Below, in pieces: positions 8,230 to 16,553 of a stretch of DNA of 32,158 nt (positions are counted from its first letter, which is position 1; the number at the start of each line of letters is the position of its first letter). The stretch is taken from positions 1-32,158 of the forward strand of contig NZ_KB890651.1 in NCBI RefSeq assembly GCF_000373185.1, given 5' to 3'. The notes beneath the pieces are model-generated. The model was given only the letters and a program-made list of their open reading frames with translations, was not told the DNA's origin and did no database searches. Source of the DNA: Segatella paludivivens DSM 17968 = JCM 13650. GTDB lineage: Bacteria > Bacteroidota > Bacteroidia > Bacteroidales > Bacteroidaceae. Made by a program: the position numbers and the translations under genes.

Positions 8230-8237
8230 CAAAGTTA
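8230..8237 (-). promoter_or_regulatory. Predicted -7 box of the glutaredoxin-DUF4186 operon
   Basis: The minus strand reads TAACTTTG, a TAnnTTTG match followed by C as is common, about 70 bases before the glutaredoxin-like ATG. No -33 element at standard spacing is evident. Confidence 0.45.
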
Positions 8238-8631
8238 GTAAAAAAACATCAATTAGCAAGATGTAGATTGAATTTTTAATGTGTAGTTTTTCTCGTCATA
8301 TCAAACTCTGATTTTTTATATTTATAATAATATCATTTTATATGCACTTTATGGTTTCGTAATAAAAAGTATAACATGCCGATAATCATTTAAGTTTTAT
8401 TTCATTGTGTTCGATAAATGACTCTATGGTTTAGTATCGCTGTATCTTATTGAAAATGAGGCATATCGGTTAAATAATGTATTTATAAACACCAAAAGTG
8501 TAATTTGAGAGTTTTAAATTGAAATTAATGATGTTTTTCTCGTCTTTCTAGAATATTTTGACTATATTTACAAGAAATCAATATGTCTATATATTTTATA
8601 GACAAGTATTTAACATTTTAAATTTAAGATT
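8238..8631. other. AT-rich intergenic region between divergent units
   Basis: About 390 bases without a supportable gene. It must hold the promoter for the GH130 group, but I see no full -33/TAnnTTTG match; near-matches with one base missing occur around 8500-8570. Two similar TATGGTTT stretches (around 8350 and 8430) are the only repeat noticed. Confidence 0.4.
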
Positions 8632-8763
8632 ATGAAGGATAAAGGTACTAGAGAAATTAGGAAAAAACCTCAGACAGATAAGATAAAGGTTAAAAGTGAT
8701 TATCAGATTGAGAAAGATAGACCAGGGGATAGCTTCACCAGGACTACAATAAAGAAAAACTAA
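8632..8763 (+). CDS. 43-aa lysine-rich leader protein
   Basis: An open frame of 43 codons begins at ATG 8632. Its stop TAA overlaps the ATG of the GH130 gene (TAATG), implying translational coupling. The product is strongly basic and polar (KDKGTREIRKKPQTDK at the start, TRTTIKKN at the end), with no hydrophobic segment. I do not recognise it. The spacing and overlap make it a credible gene and first member of the GH130/GT4 operon. Alternatively it may be a translated leader that mainly serves to couple ribosomes to the next gene. Confidence 0.6.
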   Translation: MKDKGTREIRKKPQTDKIKVKSDYQIEKDRPGDSFTRTTIKKN

Positions 8764-9797
8764 TGATAGTAGTAAAAAGAGAAGGTGTTATTCTTGAAAC
8801 AACCAATTTAGACTTTGAAAATGAAAGTGTGATTAATCCAGCTGTAATTGTTGCAAATGGTGAGATACACATGTTTTACAGAGCAGTAAAAACCGGCAAT
8901 ATTTCGTCAATAGGCTATTGCAGGCTTGAAAATCCTTTGAAAGTAGTATATAGGGCAAAAAAACCTATATTATTTCCAAGTCTTGATTATGAAAGTCATG
9001 GTATTGAGGATCCTAGAATAGTTAAAATTGAGGATACATATTATATGACATACACTGCTTATGATGGTGATAATACTGTCGGAGCGCTTGCTACTTCAAA
9101 AGACTTAAAGCATTTTACACGTTCAGGAATAATTACAGCTAAGATTTCTTATTCTAAATTTGTAGAATTACTCAAGAATGACAATAACCCTCACCATAAC
9201 AAGTACTTTCGTTTATTTAATCAACGGGAAATAGCCACAAATACAGGTAAGCCTCTTTATCTATTGGACAAGGATTTAGTTATGTTTCCTCACAAAATAA
9301 ATGGAAAATTCTTCTTCCTTCATCGCATAAGGCCAGACATTCAGTTTATGGCTATCAATAAGATTGATGATCTTACTCCTACATTCTGGAAGGAATACTA
9401 TTCTAAGTTTAACAAGCATATCTTTTTTGAGCCTCATTATAATCATGAATCAAGCTATATCGGAGCTGGTTGTCCGCCAATAAAGGTAGATGAAGGCTGG
9501 CTTATGATTTATCACAGTGTTTATGACACAACAGACGGGTATGTTTATTCTGCAAGTGTGGCTTTGCTTAATAAATTCAACCCATCTATAGAAATTGCAA
9601 GATTACCATACCCTTTGCTAAAGCCAGAAAAAGATTATGAGACTAAAGGTATTGTTAATCGCGTTTGCTTTCCTACCGGTGCTATAATCTGGGAAGACAG
9701 GCTATATATATATTATGGGGCAGCAGATAAATGCATTGCATGTGCTTCTGTGCCTGTAAGAGATTTAATTGATGAATTACTAAATTATACAAAATGA
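8763..9797 (+). CDS. GH130 family beta-mannoside phosphorylase or hydrolase
   Basis: This 344-aa protein has the five-bladed beta-propeller pattern of GH130, a family of inverting beta-mannoside phosphorylases and beta-1,2-mannosidases. Visible landmarks are INPAVI near residue 25, HGIEDPRIVKIEDTYYMTYTAYDG (79-102) with Asp83 as the likely general acid, GAGCPPIKVDEGWLMIYH near 238-255, and YYGAADKCIACA near the C-terminus. There is no signal peptide, so the substrate is cytoplasmic. Phosphorylase and hydrolase subfamilies differ in phosphate-binding residues that I cannot assign without an alignment. It overlaps the 43-aa gene upstream and the glycosyltransferase downstream (ATGA), so the three are expressed together. 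Confidence 0.87.
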   Translation: MIVVKREGVILETTNLDFENESVINPAVIVANGEIHMFYRAVKTGNISSIGYCRLENPLKVVYRAKKPILFPSLDYESHGIEDPRIVKIEDTYYMTYTAYDGDNTVGALATSKDLKHFTRSGIITAKISYSKFVELLKNDNNPHHNKYFRLFNQREIATNTGKPLYLLDKDLVMFPHKINGKFFFLHRIRPDIQFMAINKIDDLTPTFWKEYYSKFNKHIFFEPHYNHESSYIGAGCPPIKVDEGWLMIYHSVYDTTDGYVYSASVALLNKFNPSIEIARLPYPLLKPEKDYETKGIVNRVCFPTGAIIWEDRLYIYYGAADKCIACASVPVRDLIDELLNYTK

Positions 9798-11986
9798 AAC
9801 ACGTATTATGTATTACAACTTTTCCTCCACGAGTATGCGGAATAGCTACTTTTTCTTACGACTTAATACAAGCTATAAATAAGAAATTTCAAGACGATTA
9901 TATTGTTGATGTGTGTGCTGTAGAATCAAGCCTTGAACATCATTCATACGACGACAGAGTAAAGTATGTTTTGAACACATCAGATAAGAAAGATTTTGAT
10001 ATAATTTCAAAAAGGATTAATAATGATACCAATGTTGATTTAATCTGCATTCAGCATGAGTTCGGACTTTATATTGAGAACCAAGATGCTTTTTTGAAAT
10101 TTATCCAAACTATTAAGAAGCCTGTTATTATTGTTTTTCATACTGTATTGCCTAATTCAAAAGATTTCTCACAAGAGTATTTGTGTAATGTGATAGATGC
10201 TTGTCAGGCTGTTATCGTGATGACAAAATCATCATCAGATATTTTGCAAAAAGAGTATCATGTTGAGAGCAGTAAAATAAGCATCATTCCACATGGAACT
10301 CATTTGGTTTCTCAAATTAGTAAAGATGTATTAAAAGAAAAATATGGATACTCTGGGCGTAAAATACTATCTACATTTGGATTGCTGAGTCCTGGTAAAA
10401 GTATAGAGACAACCCTCGATGCTCTGCCTGCTATTATAAAGGAACATCCATCTGTTTTATTCTTAATTATAGGAGAGACTCATCCTACGTTTGCTAAAAA
10501 ATATGGAGAAGTTTATCGTGATAGTCTTGAGGCAAAAGTGAAGAAGCTTGATTTGTCAAACAATGTAAAGTTTATCAATAAATATCTTGATACAAATATA
10601 TTGCTTGAATATTTGCAGATGACAGATTTATATTTGTTTACATCTTCTGATCCTAATCAGGCTGTGAGTGGAACTTTTGTTTATGCACTTAGTTGTGGAT
10701 GCCCAATTATTGCTACACCAATACCTCATGCGTTCGAACTTTTGAGTGATAATACTGGAGTCATTTTTAATTTCCATGATTCATTGCAGTTAGCAAAGTC
10801 TACAAATATACTACTGAATGATGATAAGGTTCGTGCACAAATGAGTATTTCTGGATTGCAAAAAACTGCATTCACAGCTTGGGAAAATACAGCCATAGCT
10901 TATACTTTGCTTTTTGAGAAAATTCTGCAATCTGATAAAAGGTTGACATATTCGCTACCAGAGATTAATTTAGATCATATTCTGAGTATGAGTCAATTGT
11001 TAGGAATTATACAATTCTCAAATGGAAACCAACCTGATTTAGAATCTGGATATACTCTTGATGATAATGCAAGAGCACTTATATCTGTCTGTATGGCAGA
11101 GGAGGGCGATGAGCATCCTAAATACGGTGAATACATTGAGCGTTATTTAAATTTCATTTCGTTTTGCCAGCAAGAAGACGGAACACTGAAAAACTATGTA
11201 GATAAAGATGGTAAGTTTACTGCTCAAAATGAAGACGTGCTACTTGAAGATAGTAATGGACGTGCTATATGGGCTCTTGGATATTTTATTTTACATGGTA
11301 ACAGAATCCATAAATCATATATTTGGGCAGCAGAAAAAGCTATCAGACTCACATTTCCAAATCTTAGTAGAATAAAATCTCCTAGGAGCATTGCATTTGC
11401 TATTAAAGGATTATACTATTATTTTATGAAAAAGCCTTCTCCTGATTTATATGATAAGATAGAAATGCTTGCTAACAAATTATCTGAGTTATATATTTCT
11501 GCAAAAGGTAATGGATGGAAATGGTTTGAACCTTATCTTACATACGAGAATGCTGTTTTGCCAGAGAGCATTTTATGTGCATATAATGTGACCCAAAACC
11601 AGAAGTTTAAAGATATTTCAAAAGAGTCGTTTGACTTTTTGTTAGAGAAAATATTTATTGATGGAGAAATCAAGGTTATCTCAAATCATAATTGGCTGAA
11701 TAAAGGTGAGCAGAACAATAAATATGGTGAGCAGCCTGTTGATGTAGCTGGCACTGTAATTGCTTTAGCTAAATTCTATGATGAATTTCAAGATAAAGAA
11801 TATATTCAAAAACAAAAGGTAGCTTTCAGTTGGTTTATGGGCAATAATCATCTTCATCAAATTATATATAATCCTGCTACAGGTGGATGTTATGACGGAC
11901 TTGAAAAGAATAATATAAATTTGAATCAAGGTGCTGAGTCAACTGTATGTTATCTTATGGCCAGACTTTCGCTTATAAAAGAATAA
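9794..11986 (+). CDS. GT4 glycosyltransferase fused to a six-hairpin toroid domain
   Basis: This 730-aa protein has two parts. Residues 1 to about 375 form a GT-B glycosyltransferase of the GT4 type (TTFPPRVCGIATFSYDL at the start, FGLLSPGKSIETTLDAL near 195). The usual donor-site E-x7-E region is replaced by NQAVSGTFVYALSCGCPIIAT, a variant seen in a GT4 subgroup. Residues about 390-730 look like an (alpha/alpha)6 toroid with GYTLDDNARAL, LLEDSNGRAIWALG, EQPVDVAGTVIAL and NQGAESTVCYLMARL, as in six-hairpin glycosidases. It overlaps the GH130 gene by 4 bases. The pair may build and recycle an intracellular mannoside or related glycan; the product is unknown. There is no signal peptide or membrane segment. 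Confidence 0.8.
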   Translation: MKHVLCITTFPPRVCGIATFSYDLIQAINKKFQDDYIVDVCAVESSLEHHSYDDRVKYVLNTSDKKDFDIISKRINNDTNVDLICIQHEFGLYIENQDAFLKFIQTIKKPVIIVFHTVLPNSKDFSQEYLCNVIDACQAVIVMTKSSSDILQKEYHVESSKISIIPHGTHLVSQISKDVLKEKYGYSGRKILSTFGLLSPGKSIETTLDALPAIIKEHPSVLFLIIGETHPTFAKKYGEVYRDSLEAKVKKLDLSNNVKFINKYLDTNILLEYLQMTDLYLFTSSDPNQAVSGTFVYALSCGCPIIATPIPHAFELLSDNTGVIFNFHDSLQLAKSTNILLNDDKVRAQMSISGLQKTAFTAWENTAIAYTLLFEKILQSDKRLTYSLPEINLDHILSMSQLLGIIQFSNGNQPDLESGYTLDDNARALISVCMAEEGDEHPKYGEYIERYLNFISFCQQEDGTLKNYVDKDGKFTAQNEDVLLEDSNGRAIWALGYFILHGNRIHKSYIWAAEKAIRLTFPNLSRIKSPRSIAFAIKGLYYYFMKKPSPDLYDKIEMLANKLSELYISAKGNGWKWFEPYLTYENAVLPESILCAYNVTQNQKFKDISKESFDFLLEKIFIDGEIKVISNHNWLNKGEQNNKYGEQPVDVAGTVIALAKFYDEFQDKEYIQKQKVAFSWFMGNNHLHQIIYNPATGGCYDGLEKNNINLNQGAESTVCYLMARLSLIKE

Positions 11987-12009
11987 GATAGATAGTTATT
12001 ATCTTATAA

Positions 12010-12060
12010 AAAAGCCCCAATACTTTTTTTTTGTTATTTTGTAGAGGGGCTTTTGATTTT
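12010..12060 (+). terminator. Intrinsic terminator after the GT4 gene, bidirectional
   Basis: AAAAGCCCC (12010-12018) pairs with GGGGCTTTT (12046-12054). A-rich and T-rich flanks on either side allow it to act for both the GT4 operon and the convergent MFS gene. Confidence 0.8.
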
Positions 12061-12071
12061 TATTTATCCAG

Positions 12072-13265
12072 TTATTGTTTTATTCTATTTTTTTCTGTGG
12101 GTGGTAAACTTTGGAAATGCCTTGTAGACCACACCTGATATATAAAGATTATACAAATGATAACGCCAATCTTATAAGGAGCAAATATATCATTTTTGCC
12201 AAATATTGTCTGAGCAATAGGTGTTACAATTATTGGAGATATAAATTGTCCAAGATATAGTGAAGCTGAGAGCAAAGGCATCACGGTTGTTGCAGAATTG
12301 CTTCCTCCTTTTATTGAGGCTATTGTGTTGAGATATGGAACGCCTATACCATTTGCAATCCCAGAAAGTATACACCCGATGATAAGAAATTCTATTGAAC
12401 CTTTTGATGTGATAAAGCATACATAGGATAAAAGGAAGAAAATAGCAGAGAAGTATTTCATAGGTTTTCTAAAAATGTTCATTAATTGTCCGAACATTAT
12501 TCCTACAATTGTTGCAATTACATCCAGTCCCACCATTAGCATTGTTACTTGTGTTGTGCTTAGCCTTGTCACTTTCTTTGCTGTTATCGCAAAGTTGGTC
12601 GGGAAAATAAAGAATATCATCATTAGTAAAAGCATTCCTATAACTGAAGGATGAAACTTTAGTAGTTGTCGTGGTTCAAAATTTCTGCCACGCTTATTCT
12701 TAGAGTCCAGTTGCTCATTTGGCAGCCATATTATAACCATAATCAGCGCTACAATACCTAAAATATACACAAGAAATGAATCGTTCCATTTAATATTGGC
12801 GAGTATGCCTGCTAATAATGTTGCTACTACACCGCCCAATTGATTCATGGCAGCAGCAAGCCCCATTAGGCGTGCTTGAGATTCAGGAGGAAAATAATAT
12901 GCTAGCAAACCTGTAGATAAAGGCATAATAAGTCCAACACTTATTCCTAGAAATGAACGCATTATTAGCAGTGCATAGATGTTGTCAATAAAATAACAAC
13001 CCACGCCTGATAAAACATAGAGCAGAAGCCCACATATAGCAATGCTTCGAGTTCGAAAATGTTTGCTTATCTCTAAGAAAAATAAATTTGTAATAATTAT
13101 AAATAGAGCAGGAATGCTTACAATTAATTGTATCAGAATTTGCGGATAAGACGCAAAATGCTCTTTGATGATACCTAGGGCTGGGGCTATAGCGGCTCCT
13201 GCCATAACAGTTAGAAGTGACATCGACAGTATAGTCGAGGTCAACATTTTTTGTTTTGTTTTCAT
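12072..13265 (-). CDS. MFS transporter, drug-efflux type
   Basis: A 397-aa protein with about 12 membrane helices, typical of the major facilitator superfamily. The region between helices 2 and 3 (LEISKHFRTRSIAICGLLLY) carries a degenerate MFS loop motif, and IMRSFLGISVGLIMPLSTGLLAYYFPPESQARLMGL matches the helix 4-5 region of DHA-type exporters. The substrate cannot be read from sequence; an antimicrobial or metabolite exporter is most likely. It is a single-gene unit, with a strong promoter at 13380-13413 and a ~105-base leader carrying a 10-bp inverted repeat, which hints at regulated expression. Confidence 0.82.
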   Translation of the reverse strand: MKTKQKMLTSTILSMSLLTVMAGAAIAPALGIIKEHFASYPQILIQLIVSIPALFIIITNLFFLEISKHFRTRSIAICGLLLYVLSGVGCYFIDNIYALLIMRSFLGISVGLIMPLSTGLLAYYFPPESQARLMGLAAAMNQLGGVVATLLAGILANIKWNDSFLVYILGIVALIMVIIWLPNEQLDSKNKRGRNFEPRQLLKFHPSVIGMLLLMMIFFIFPTNFAITAKKVTRLSTTQVTMLMVGLDVIATIVGIMFGQLMNIFRKPMKYFSAIFFLLSYVCFITSKGSIEFLIIGCILSGIANGIGVPYLNTIASIKGGSNSATTVMPLLSASLYLGQFISPIIVTPIAQTIFGKNDIFAPYKIGVIICIIFIYQVWSTRHFQSLPPTEKNRIKQ

Positions 13266-13273
13266 TACTTTTT

Positions 13274-13321
13274 GTTATGAACATTAATAAAATATACGTA
13301 GTCTGAATTCTTGTTCATAAC
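13274..13321. promoter_or_regulatory. 10-bp inverted repeat in the leader of the MFS gene
   Basis: GTTATGAACA (13274-13283) and TGTTCATAAC (13312-13321) are perfect inverted copies, 28 bases apart, between the predicted transcription start and the MFS ATG. It could be an operator for a dimeric regulator or an RNA hairpin placing the start codon just beyond a stem. No adjacent regulator gene is present. Confidence 0.5.
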
Positions 13322-13379
13322 TGGACTTACTCGATATGTATTGCGATACACGTTATTGTGAATTCTGACTTTTCGTGTG

Positions 13380-13413
13380 CAAAATTAATGAAAAACTTGC
13401 GATATAACAAAAA
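13380..13413 (-). promoter_or_regulatory. Promoter of the MFS gene
   Basis: On the minus strand TTTTTG (complement of 13408-13413), 20 bases, then TAATTTTG (13380-13387) match the Bacteroidota promoter. The start point would be near 13373, giving a leader of roughly 105 bases. Confidence 0.65.
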
Positions 13414-13533
13414 TATGCCAATTAAAAATTTGTAATTCTGCTTACAGACTCTTGTTCTTTCCTTTATATTCAATGACGAATTATCTTCCGTATAATTTGA
13501 ATATGTTATTTTTATCAATTCGATATTTTTAAT

Positions 13534-13541
13534 TACCTTTG
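13534..13541 (+). promoter_or_regulatory. Predicted -7 box for the exported deoxyribosyltransferase-like gene
   Basis: TACCTTTG followed by C matches the TAnnTTTG consensus. It is about 155 bases upstream of the ATG at 13696, so the leader would be long. No clear -33 box is seen. The rest of 13412-13695 is AT-rich and empty. Confidence 0.45.
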
Positions 13542-13695
13542 CATTCTGAAAAATATATCTTCATATTTATAAATAAAATAGTTGCTCGGTATGTTTAAAA
13601 ACATATATTGTGTCTGTTAAATCTATGATGAATAATGTTTTTCTCAAAATTGTTAAAGTAAATAATTGCTATCAGATAGATAAATTCATCGTGTT

Positions 13696-14217
13696 ATGAA
13701 AAGAATAAAGTATTATATTTTTTGTTTATTTATAATGACGTTCGTTATGCCTGCACAAAGTTATGGACAGGTAATAATGCATCATCCACATGAGGTGTTA
13801 TCTTGTGATACAACAGGTATTCGCAAGATATTTCTTGCCGGCACGATTGATATGGGAAGTAGTGTTAATTGGCAGCAGCATCTTATGGAGTATTTTAAGA
13901 ATAAGGGGGGAAGATGGCTCTTGTATAATCCAAGGCAAGAACATTGGAACGGAAGCAAGGCTGGCGAAATGGATTATCAGGTAAACTGGGAGTTATCCCA
14001 TTTAGAAGAATCAGACTTTATCATTATGAATATCCTAGGAACAAGCAAGTCTCCAATTTCATTATTAGAATTAGGCTTGTTTGCACATTCCAAAAAGATT
14101 GCTGTAGTGTGCGATAGCACATTCTATAGGTACGATAACGTTAGAATTACCTGTAAAAGATATGGTATTCCGTTATATAAAACACTCGATGAATTGCTGG
14201 CTAATGAAATAAAGTAG
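13696..14217 (+). CDS. Exported nucleoside 2-deoxyribosyltransferase-like protein
   Basis: This 173-aa protein begins with a clear signal peptide (residues 1 to about 24, cleavage near SYGQ). The rest resembles the nucleoside 2-deoxyribosyltransferase-like fold: KIFLAGTIDMGSSVNWQQ (44-61), RWLLYNPRQEHWN, HLEESDFIIMNILG (102-115) and SLLELGLFAHSKKIAVVCD (122-140). Glu125 in the ELGLFA motif is placed like the catalytic Glu of this family, and the last segment resembles the LDEL helix. Family members are normally cytoplasmic enzymes that exchange bases on deoxynucleosides, so export is unusual. It is a lone gene, convergent with the hydrolase at 14337. The activity and substrate are inferred. 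Confidence 0.7.
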   Translation: MKRIKYYIFCLFIMTFVMPAQSYGQVIMHHPHEVLSCDTTGIRKIFLAGTIDMGSSVNWQQHLMEYFKNKGGRWLLYNPRQEHWNGSKAGEMDYQVNWELSHLEESDFIIMNILGTSKSPISLLELGLFAHSKKIAVVCDSTFYRYDNVRITCKRYGIPLYKTLDELLANEIK

Positions 14218-14336
14218 TATTTTCAGATAGCTGACAATCTATCAGCAATCTATAATCTAGTATTCATTTATCTGCATATTCATCAGATGTGTATGTCTAG
14301 CAATTGCACTTTATATGCTCATATAAGTAACTCAAA

Positions 14337-15239
14337 CTATTTAAGCATCTTCGCATATCTCTCTAGCGCATTGTCAAGAGCTTTAGGAGCCTCTATAAAA
14401 GGGAAGTGTCCACAGTCTGCTCCGACTCGTAGCATATTAGGGAAATGAACATCTTTGTAGAATTTCGGACCAATAGCATAATCCTTTTCTCCATAGAAAA
14501 ATAATACTGGCTTATTTACTGTTTTTGCGAGTGGACGGAAATCTCTCCAATATTCATTCATAAATATCACTTTGCTGCCATCGCTATTGTGTTTAGAATA
14601 GTCAGTAGCTGAGTTTACAGTGTCATTGTACTTTTTCTGAGGTGTAAAAATTTGCCATCTATTGTCATTATTCAGATATGGAAAAACCGCCATCATTCTG
14701 TCTATCGTCTTACCATTTGGATCTAGTGCTATTTTATTAGCTTTACTACCAATTATCTTGATAGCTTTAGGTAGCCAACTCTCGCGACAACTTGCATCCA
14801 TGGACAGAGTGCAGTTCATGAAGATTAGTCCATCAATATTATTTTTATGGGCTTCCCAATATGCCATTGTCAATATTCCACCAAAGGAATGCCCTAAGAC
14901 GAGCCATGATTTAATATTAAGGGCTTGTCTTACTTCGTCAAAATCTTTAATTTGCCGTGATAGGGTATAATCGCTATCTCGTGGACTTTCAGAACGTCCG
15001 ACTCCTCGTTGGTCAAGGTATATCATTTTGAAGTGTTTTTCTAGAATATCTCCCCCTAGCTTTTGCATCCATTCTGATCCTGAACCTGGTCCGCCATGTA
15101 AGTATAGGCAAGGAGTGCCTTCTCCGCGTACTTCAACATATAGTCTTGTCCCGTCAGACATTTTAATCATCTGTTGAGCTGATGATTGTAATGTTGAGAA
15201 AAGCAACATTGTAATTGCTATTTTTCTTAGTATCTTCAT
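14337..15239 (-). CDS. Exported alpha/beta hydrolase, proline iminopeptidase-like
   Basis: A 300-aa protein with a signal peptide (about 1-22, LQSSAQQ). The alpha/beta hydrolase pattern is complete: oxyanion motif HGGPGSGSEW (49-58), DQRGVGRSESP (76-86), nucleophile GHSFGG with Ser118, an acidic residue in YGEKDYAIGP, and the catalytic His in DCGHFPFIEAP near the end. The HGGPG and DQRGVGRS motifs are those of the prolyl iminopeptidase/tricorn F1 group, so a peptidase or esterase acting in the periplasm is likely. It is a single-gene unit with about 260 AT-rich bases upstream. Confidence 0.85.
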   Translation of the reverse strand: MKILRKIAITMLLFSTLQSSAQQMIKMSDGTRLYVEVRGEGTPCLYLHGGPGSGSEWMQKLGGDILEKHFKMIYLDQRGVGRSESPRDSDYTLSRQIKDFDEVRQALNIKSWLVLGHSFGGILTMAYWEAHKNNIDGLIFMNCTLSMDASCRESWLPKAIKIIGSKANKIALDPNGKTIDRMMAVFPYLNNDNRWQIFTPQKKYNDTVNSATDYSKHNSDGSKVIFMNEYWRDFRPLAKTVNKPVLFFYGEKDYAIGPKFYKDVHFPNMLRVGADCGHFPFIEAPKALDNALERYAKMLK

Positions 15240-15445
15240 GTTATTTTAAACCCTTTTATATGAATGATTTCACAACTTCATAATCTTAAATTTACCATTT
15301 ATGATATACAGAAGTTGGAACTAAATATGCTTGTTGTTAATTAAATGCCATTGTATTTAAAGTACAAATATAGTGTAATTGATTGAAATTTCAAAGAATA
15401 AATTCGATATTTATGGAATCGACAATTCACTTTTTTGATAAAATG

Positions 15446-15476
15446 TTTGTAAATGCATGAAAAGTGAGTATCTTTG
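15446..15476 (+). promoter_or_regulatory. Promoter of the small basic protein gene
   Basis: TTTG (15446-15449), 19 bases, TATCTTTG (15469-15476): an excellent Bacteroidota promoter. The predicted start near 15483 makes the earlier in-frame start at 15464 untranscribed and supports ATG 15503. Confidence 0.75.
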
Positions 15477-15502
15477 TTGCCAGTTTGATAAAGGGATTAA
15501 TT

Positions 15503-15733
15503 ATGAAAAAGTCAAAACTAACAAAATCAAATGATCCTGTAAAAATTCTCAGGATGATTTCTCGCAACGAAGAATTGCAAAGGCGAGACGGCAAATTTCA
15601 ACATCAGTTGATTTGTAAGAACAAGCGGAAGTATGACCGCAATAATTCTAAAAGGGAGTTGGGCAATATAAAGGAGCTCGACTCCCATTTTTTATCTCTA
15701 AATATTTATATAGCTAATATTGCAATTAGATGA
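15503..15733 (+). CDS. Small basic protein, frame runs through its terminator
   Basis: A 76-aa protein starting MKKSKLTKSNDPVKILRMISR. The first ~50 residues are very basic and polar (KNKRKYDRNNSKRE) and resemble a small conserved Bacteroidota protein of unknown function that I cannot name. The frame then continues through a G-rich hairpin with a following T-run (15654-15692) that looks like its own transcription terminator, encoding a hydrophobic tail. This suggests loss of an ancestral stop codon near 15660. The start is fixed by the promoter at 15446-15476. A nucleic-acid-binding role is possible from its charge but not shown. Confidence 0.6.
   Translation: MKKSKLTKSNDPVKILRMISRNEELQRRDGKFQHQLICKNKRKYDRNNSKRELGNIKELDSHFLSLNIYIANIAIR
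15654..15692 (+). terminator. Intrinsic terminator inside the small basic protein frame
   Basis: GGGAGT (15654-15659) pairs with ACTCCC (15681-15686), followed by a T-run from about 15688. It lies within the open frame that ends at 15733. Confidence 0.65.
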
Positions 15734-15748
15734 TTAAATGTCTTTTTC

Positions 15749-15779
15749 TTTGAAATCCCAATCGTTTCGATTATCTTTG
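15749..15779 (+). promoter_or_regulatory. Promoter of the HAD phosphatase gene
   Basis: TTTG (15749-15752), 19 bases, TATCTTTG (15772-15779), 18 bases before the HAD ATG. This leaves a very short leader. Confidence 0.75.
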
Positions 15780-15797
15780 CAATAAAAATAGAATCTT

Positions 15798-16406
15798 ATG
15801 ATTAAAAATATAGTTTTTGATTTCGGTGGTGTCTTGGTGCAATACGACTTTGTTACTTTCTTTGCTAATATATTAGGCTCTAGAGAACAAGGAGAGTGGT
15901 TTATGGACAATGTTTTGCCACATAGTGTCAATAATGAAATGGATCTTGAGTTTCATAATTTCCGTTATTATATTGAACAGCAACAGCGGCTTTGGCCTGA
16001 TTATGCAGAAGCATTAGATATTTTTGATAAACATTATATTGATGTTTTTACTTGTGAGACAGAGGGCATTAGAGACTTGATACTAAGTCTTAAATCTCGT
16101 GGTTACAGAATCCTTGGACTTTCAAATTGGTCGAGTAGAGTATATGATGTGATTAATAAGTTCGATATCTTTAATTTAATTGAAGATAGTCTTATTTCTA
16201 AGGATGTGCATCAGCTTAAACCAAATAAGGATATTTATGAATCATTCCTGAATAAGTTCCATGTTGAGGCTGCCGAATGTGTATTCATAGATGATAAGCC
16301 TGAAAATATAGAAGGCTGCAAAACTGTGGGAATGAATGGCATTGTTTTTAAAAATAGCAACCAGCTTAAACAGGAACTTGATAAACTTTTGCTATCTGAA
16401 AATTAG
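15798..16406 (+). CDS. HAD superfamily phosphatase (YihX-like)
   Basis: This 202-aa cytoplasmic phosphatase carries all four HAD motifs: I, FDFGGVLVQYD near residues 7-17 with the nucleophile Asp and a Gly at the second acidic position, as in the YihX group; II, LGLSNWSS near 111-118; III, the Lys in HQLKPNKDIYE; IV, FIDDKPENIEG near 173-183. The alpha-helical cap between motifs I and II is of subclass I type. The substrate is probably a small sugar phosphate or similar metabolite, such as the alpha-glucose-1-phosphate used by YihX, but this cannot be decided here. It has its own promoter and lies 147 bases before the flavin reductase gene. Confidence 0.87.
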   Translation: MIKNIVFDFGGVLVQYDFVTFFANILGSREQGEWFMDNVLPHSVNNEMDLEFHNFRYYIEQQQRLWPDYAEALDIFDKHYIDVFTCETEGIRDLILSLKSRGYRILGLSNWSSRVYDVINKFDIFNLIEDSLISKDVHQLKPNKDIYESFLNKFHVEAAECVFIDDKPENIEGCKTVGMNGIVFKNSNQLKQELDKLLLSEN

Positions 16407-16553
16407 GTTTCAATTCACTGCTATTTACATATTTTATTTAGTTTAATGAAAATCACTTAAAGCTGCTATTTAGTTCTTTATATGCTGAGTTTATATATTT
16501 AAATTCGTGATATAGAACAATACGTAGCAGATAAATAAATACAAAGGAGTAAT

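Noticed and set aside
13327..13518. Open frame of 63 codons on the minus strand upstream of the MFS gene
   Set aside because: It overlaps the good promoter at 13380-13413 and has no recognisable features.
15464..15502. Earlier in-frame start for the small basic protein
   Set aside because: It lies upstream of the predicted transcription start; the -7 box at 15469-15476 overlaps it.
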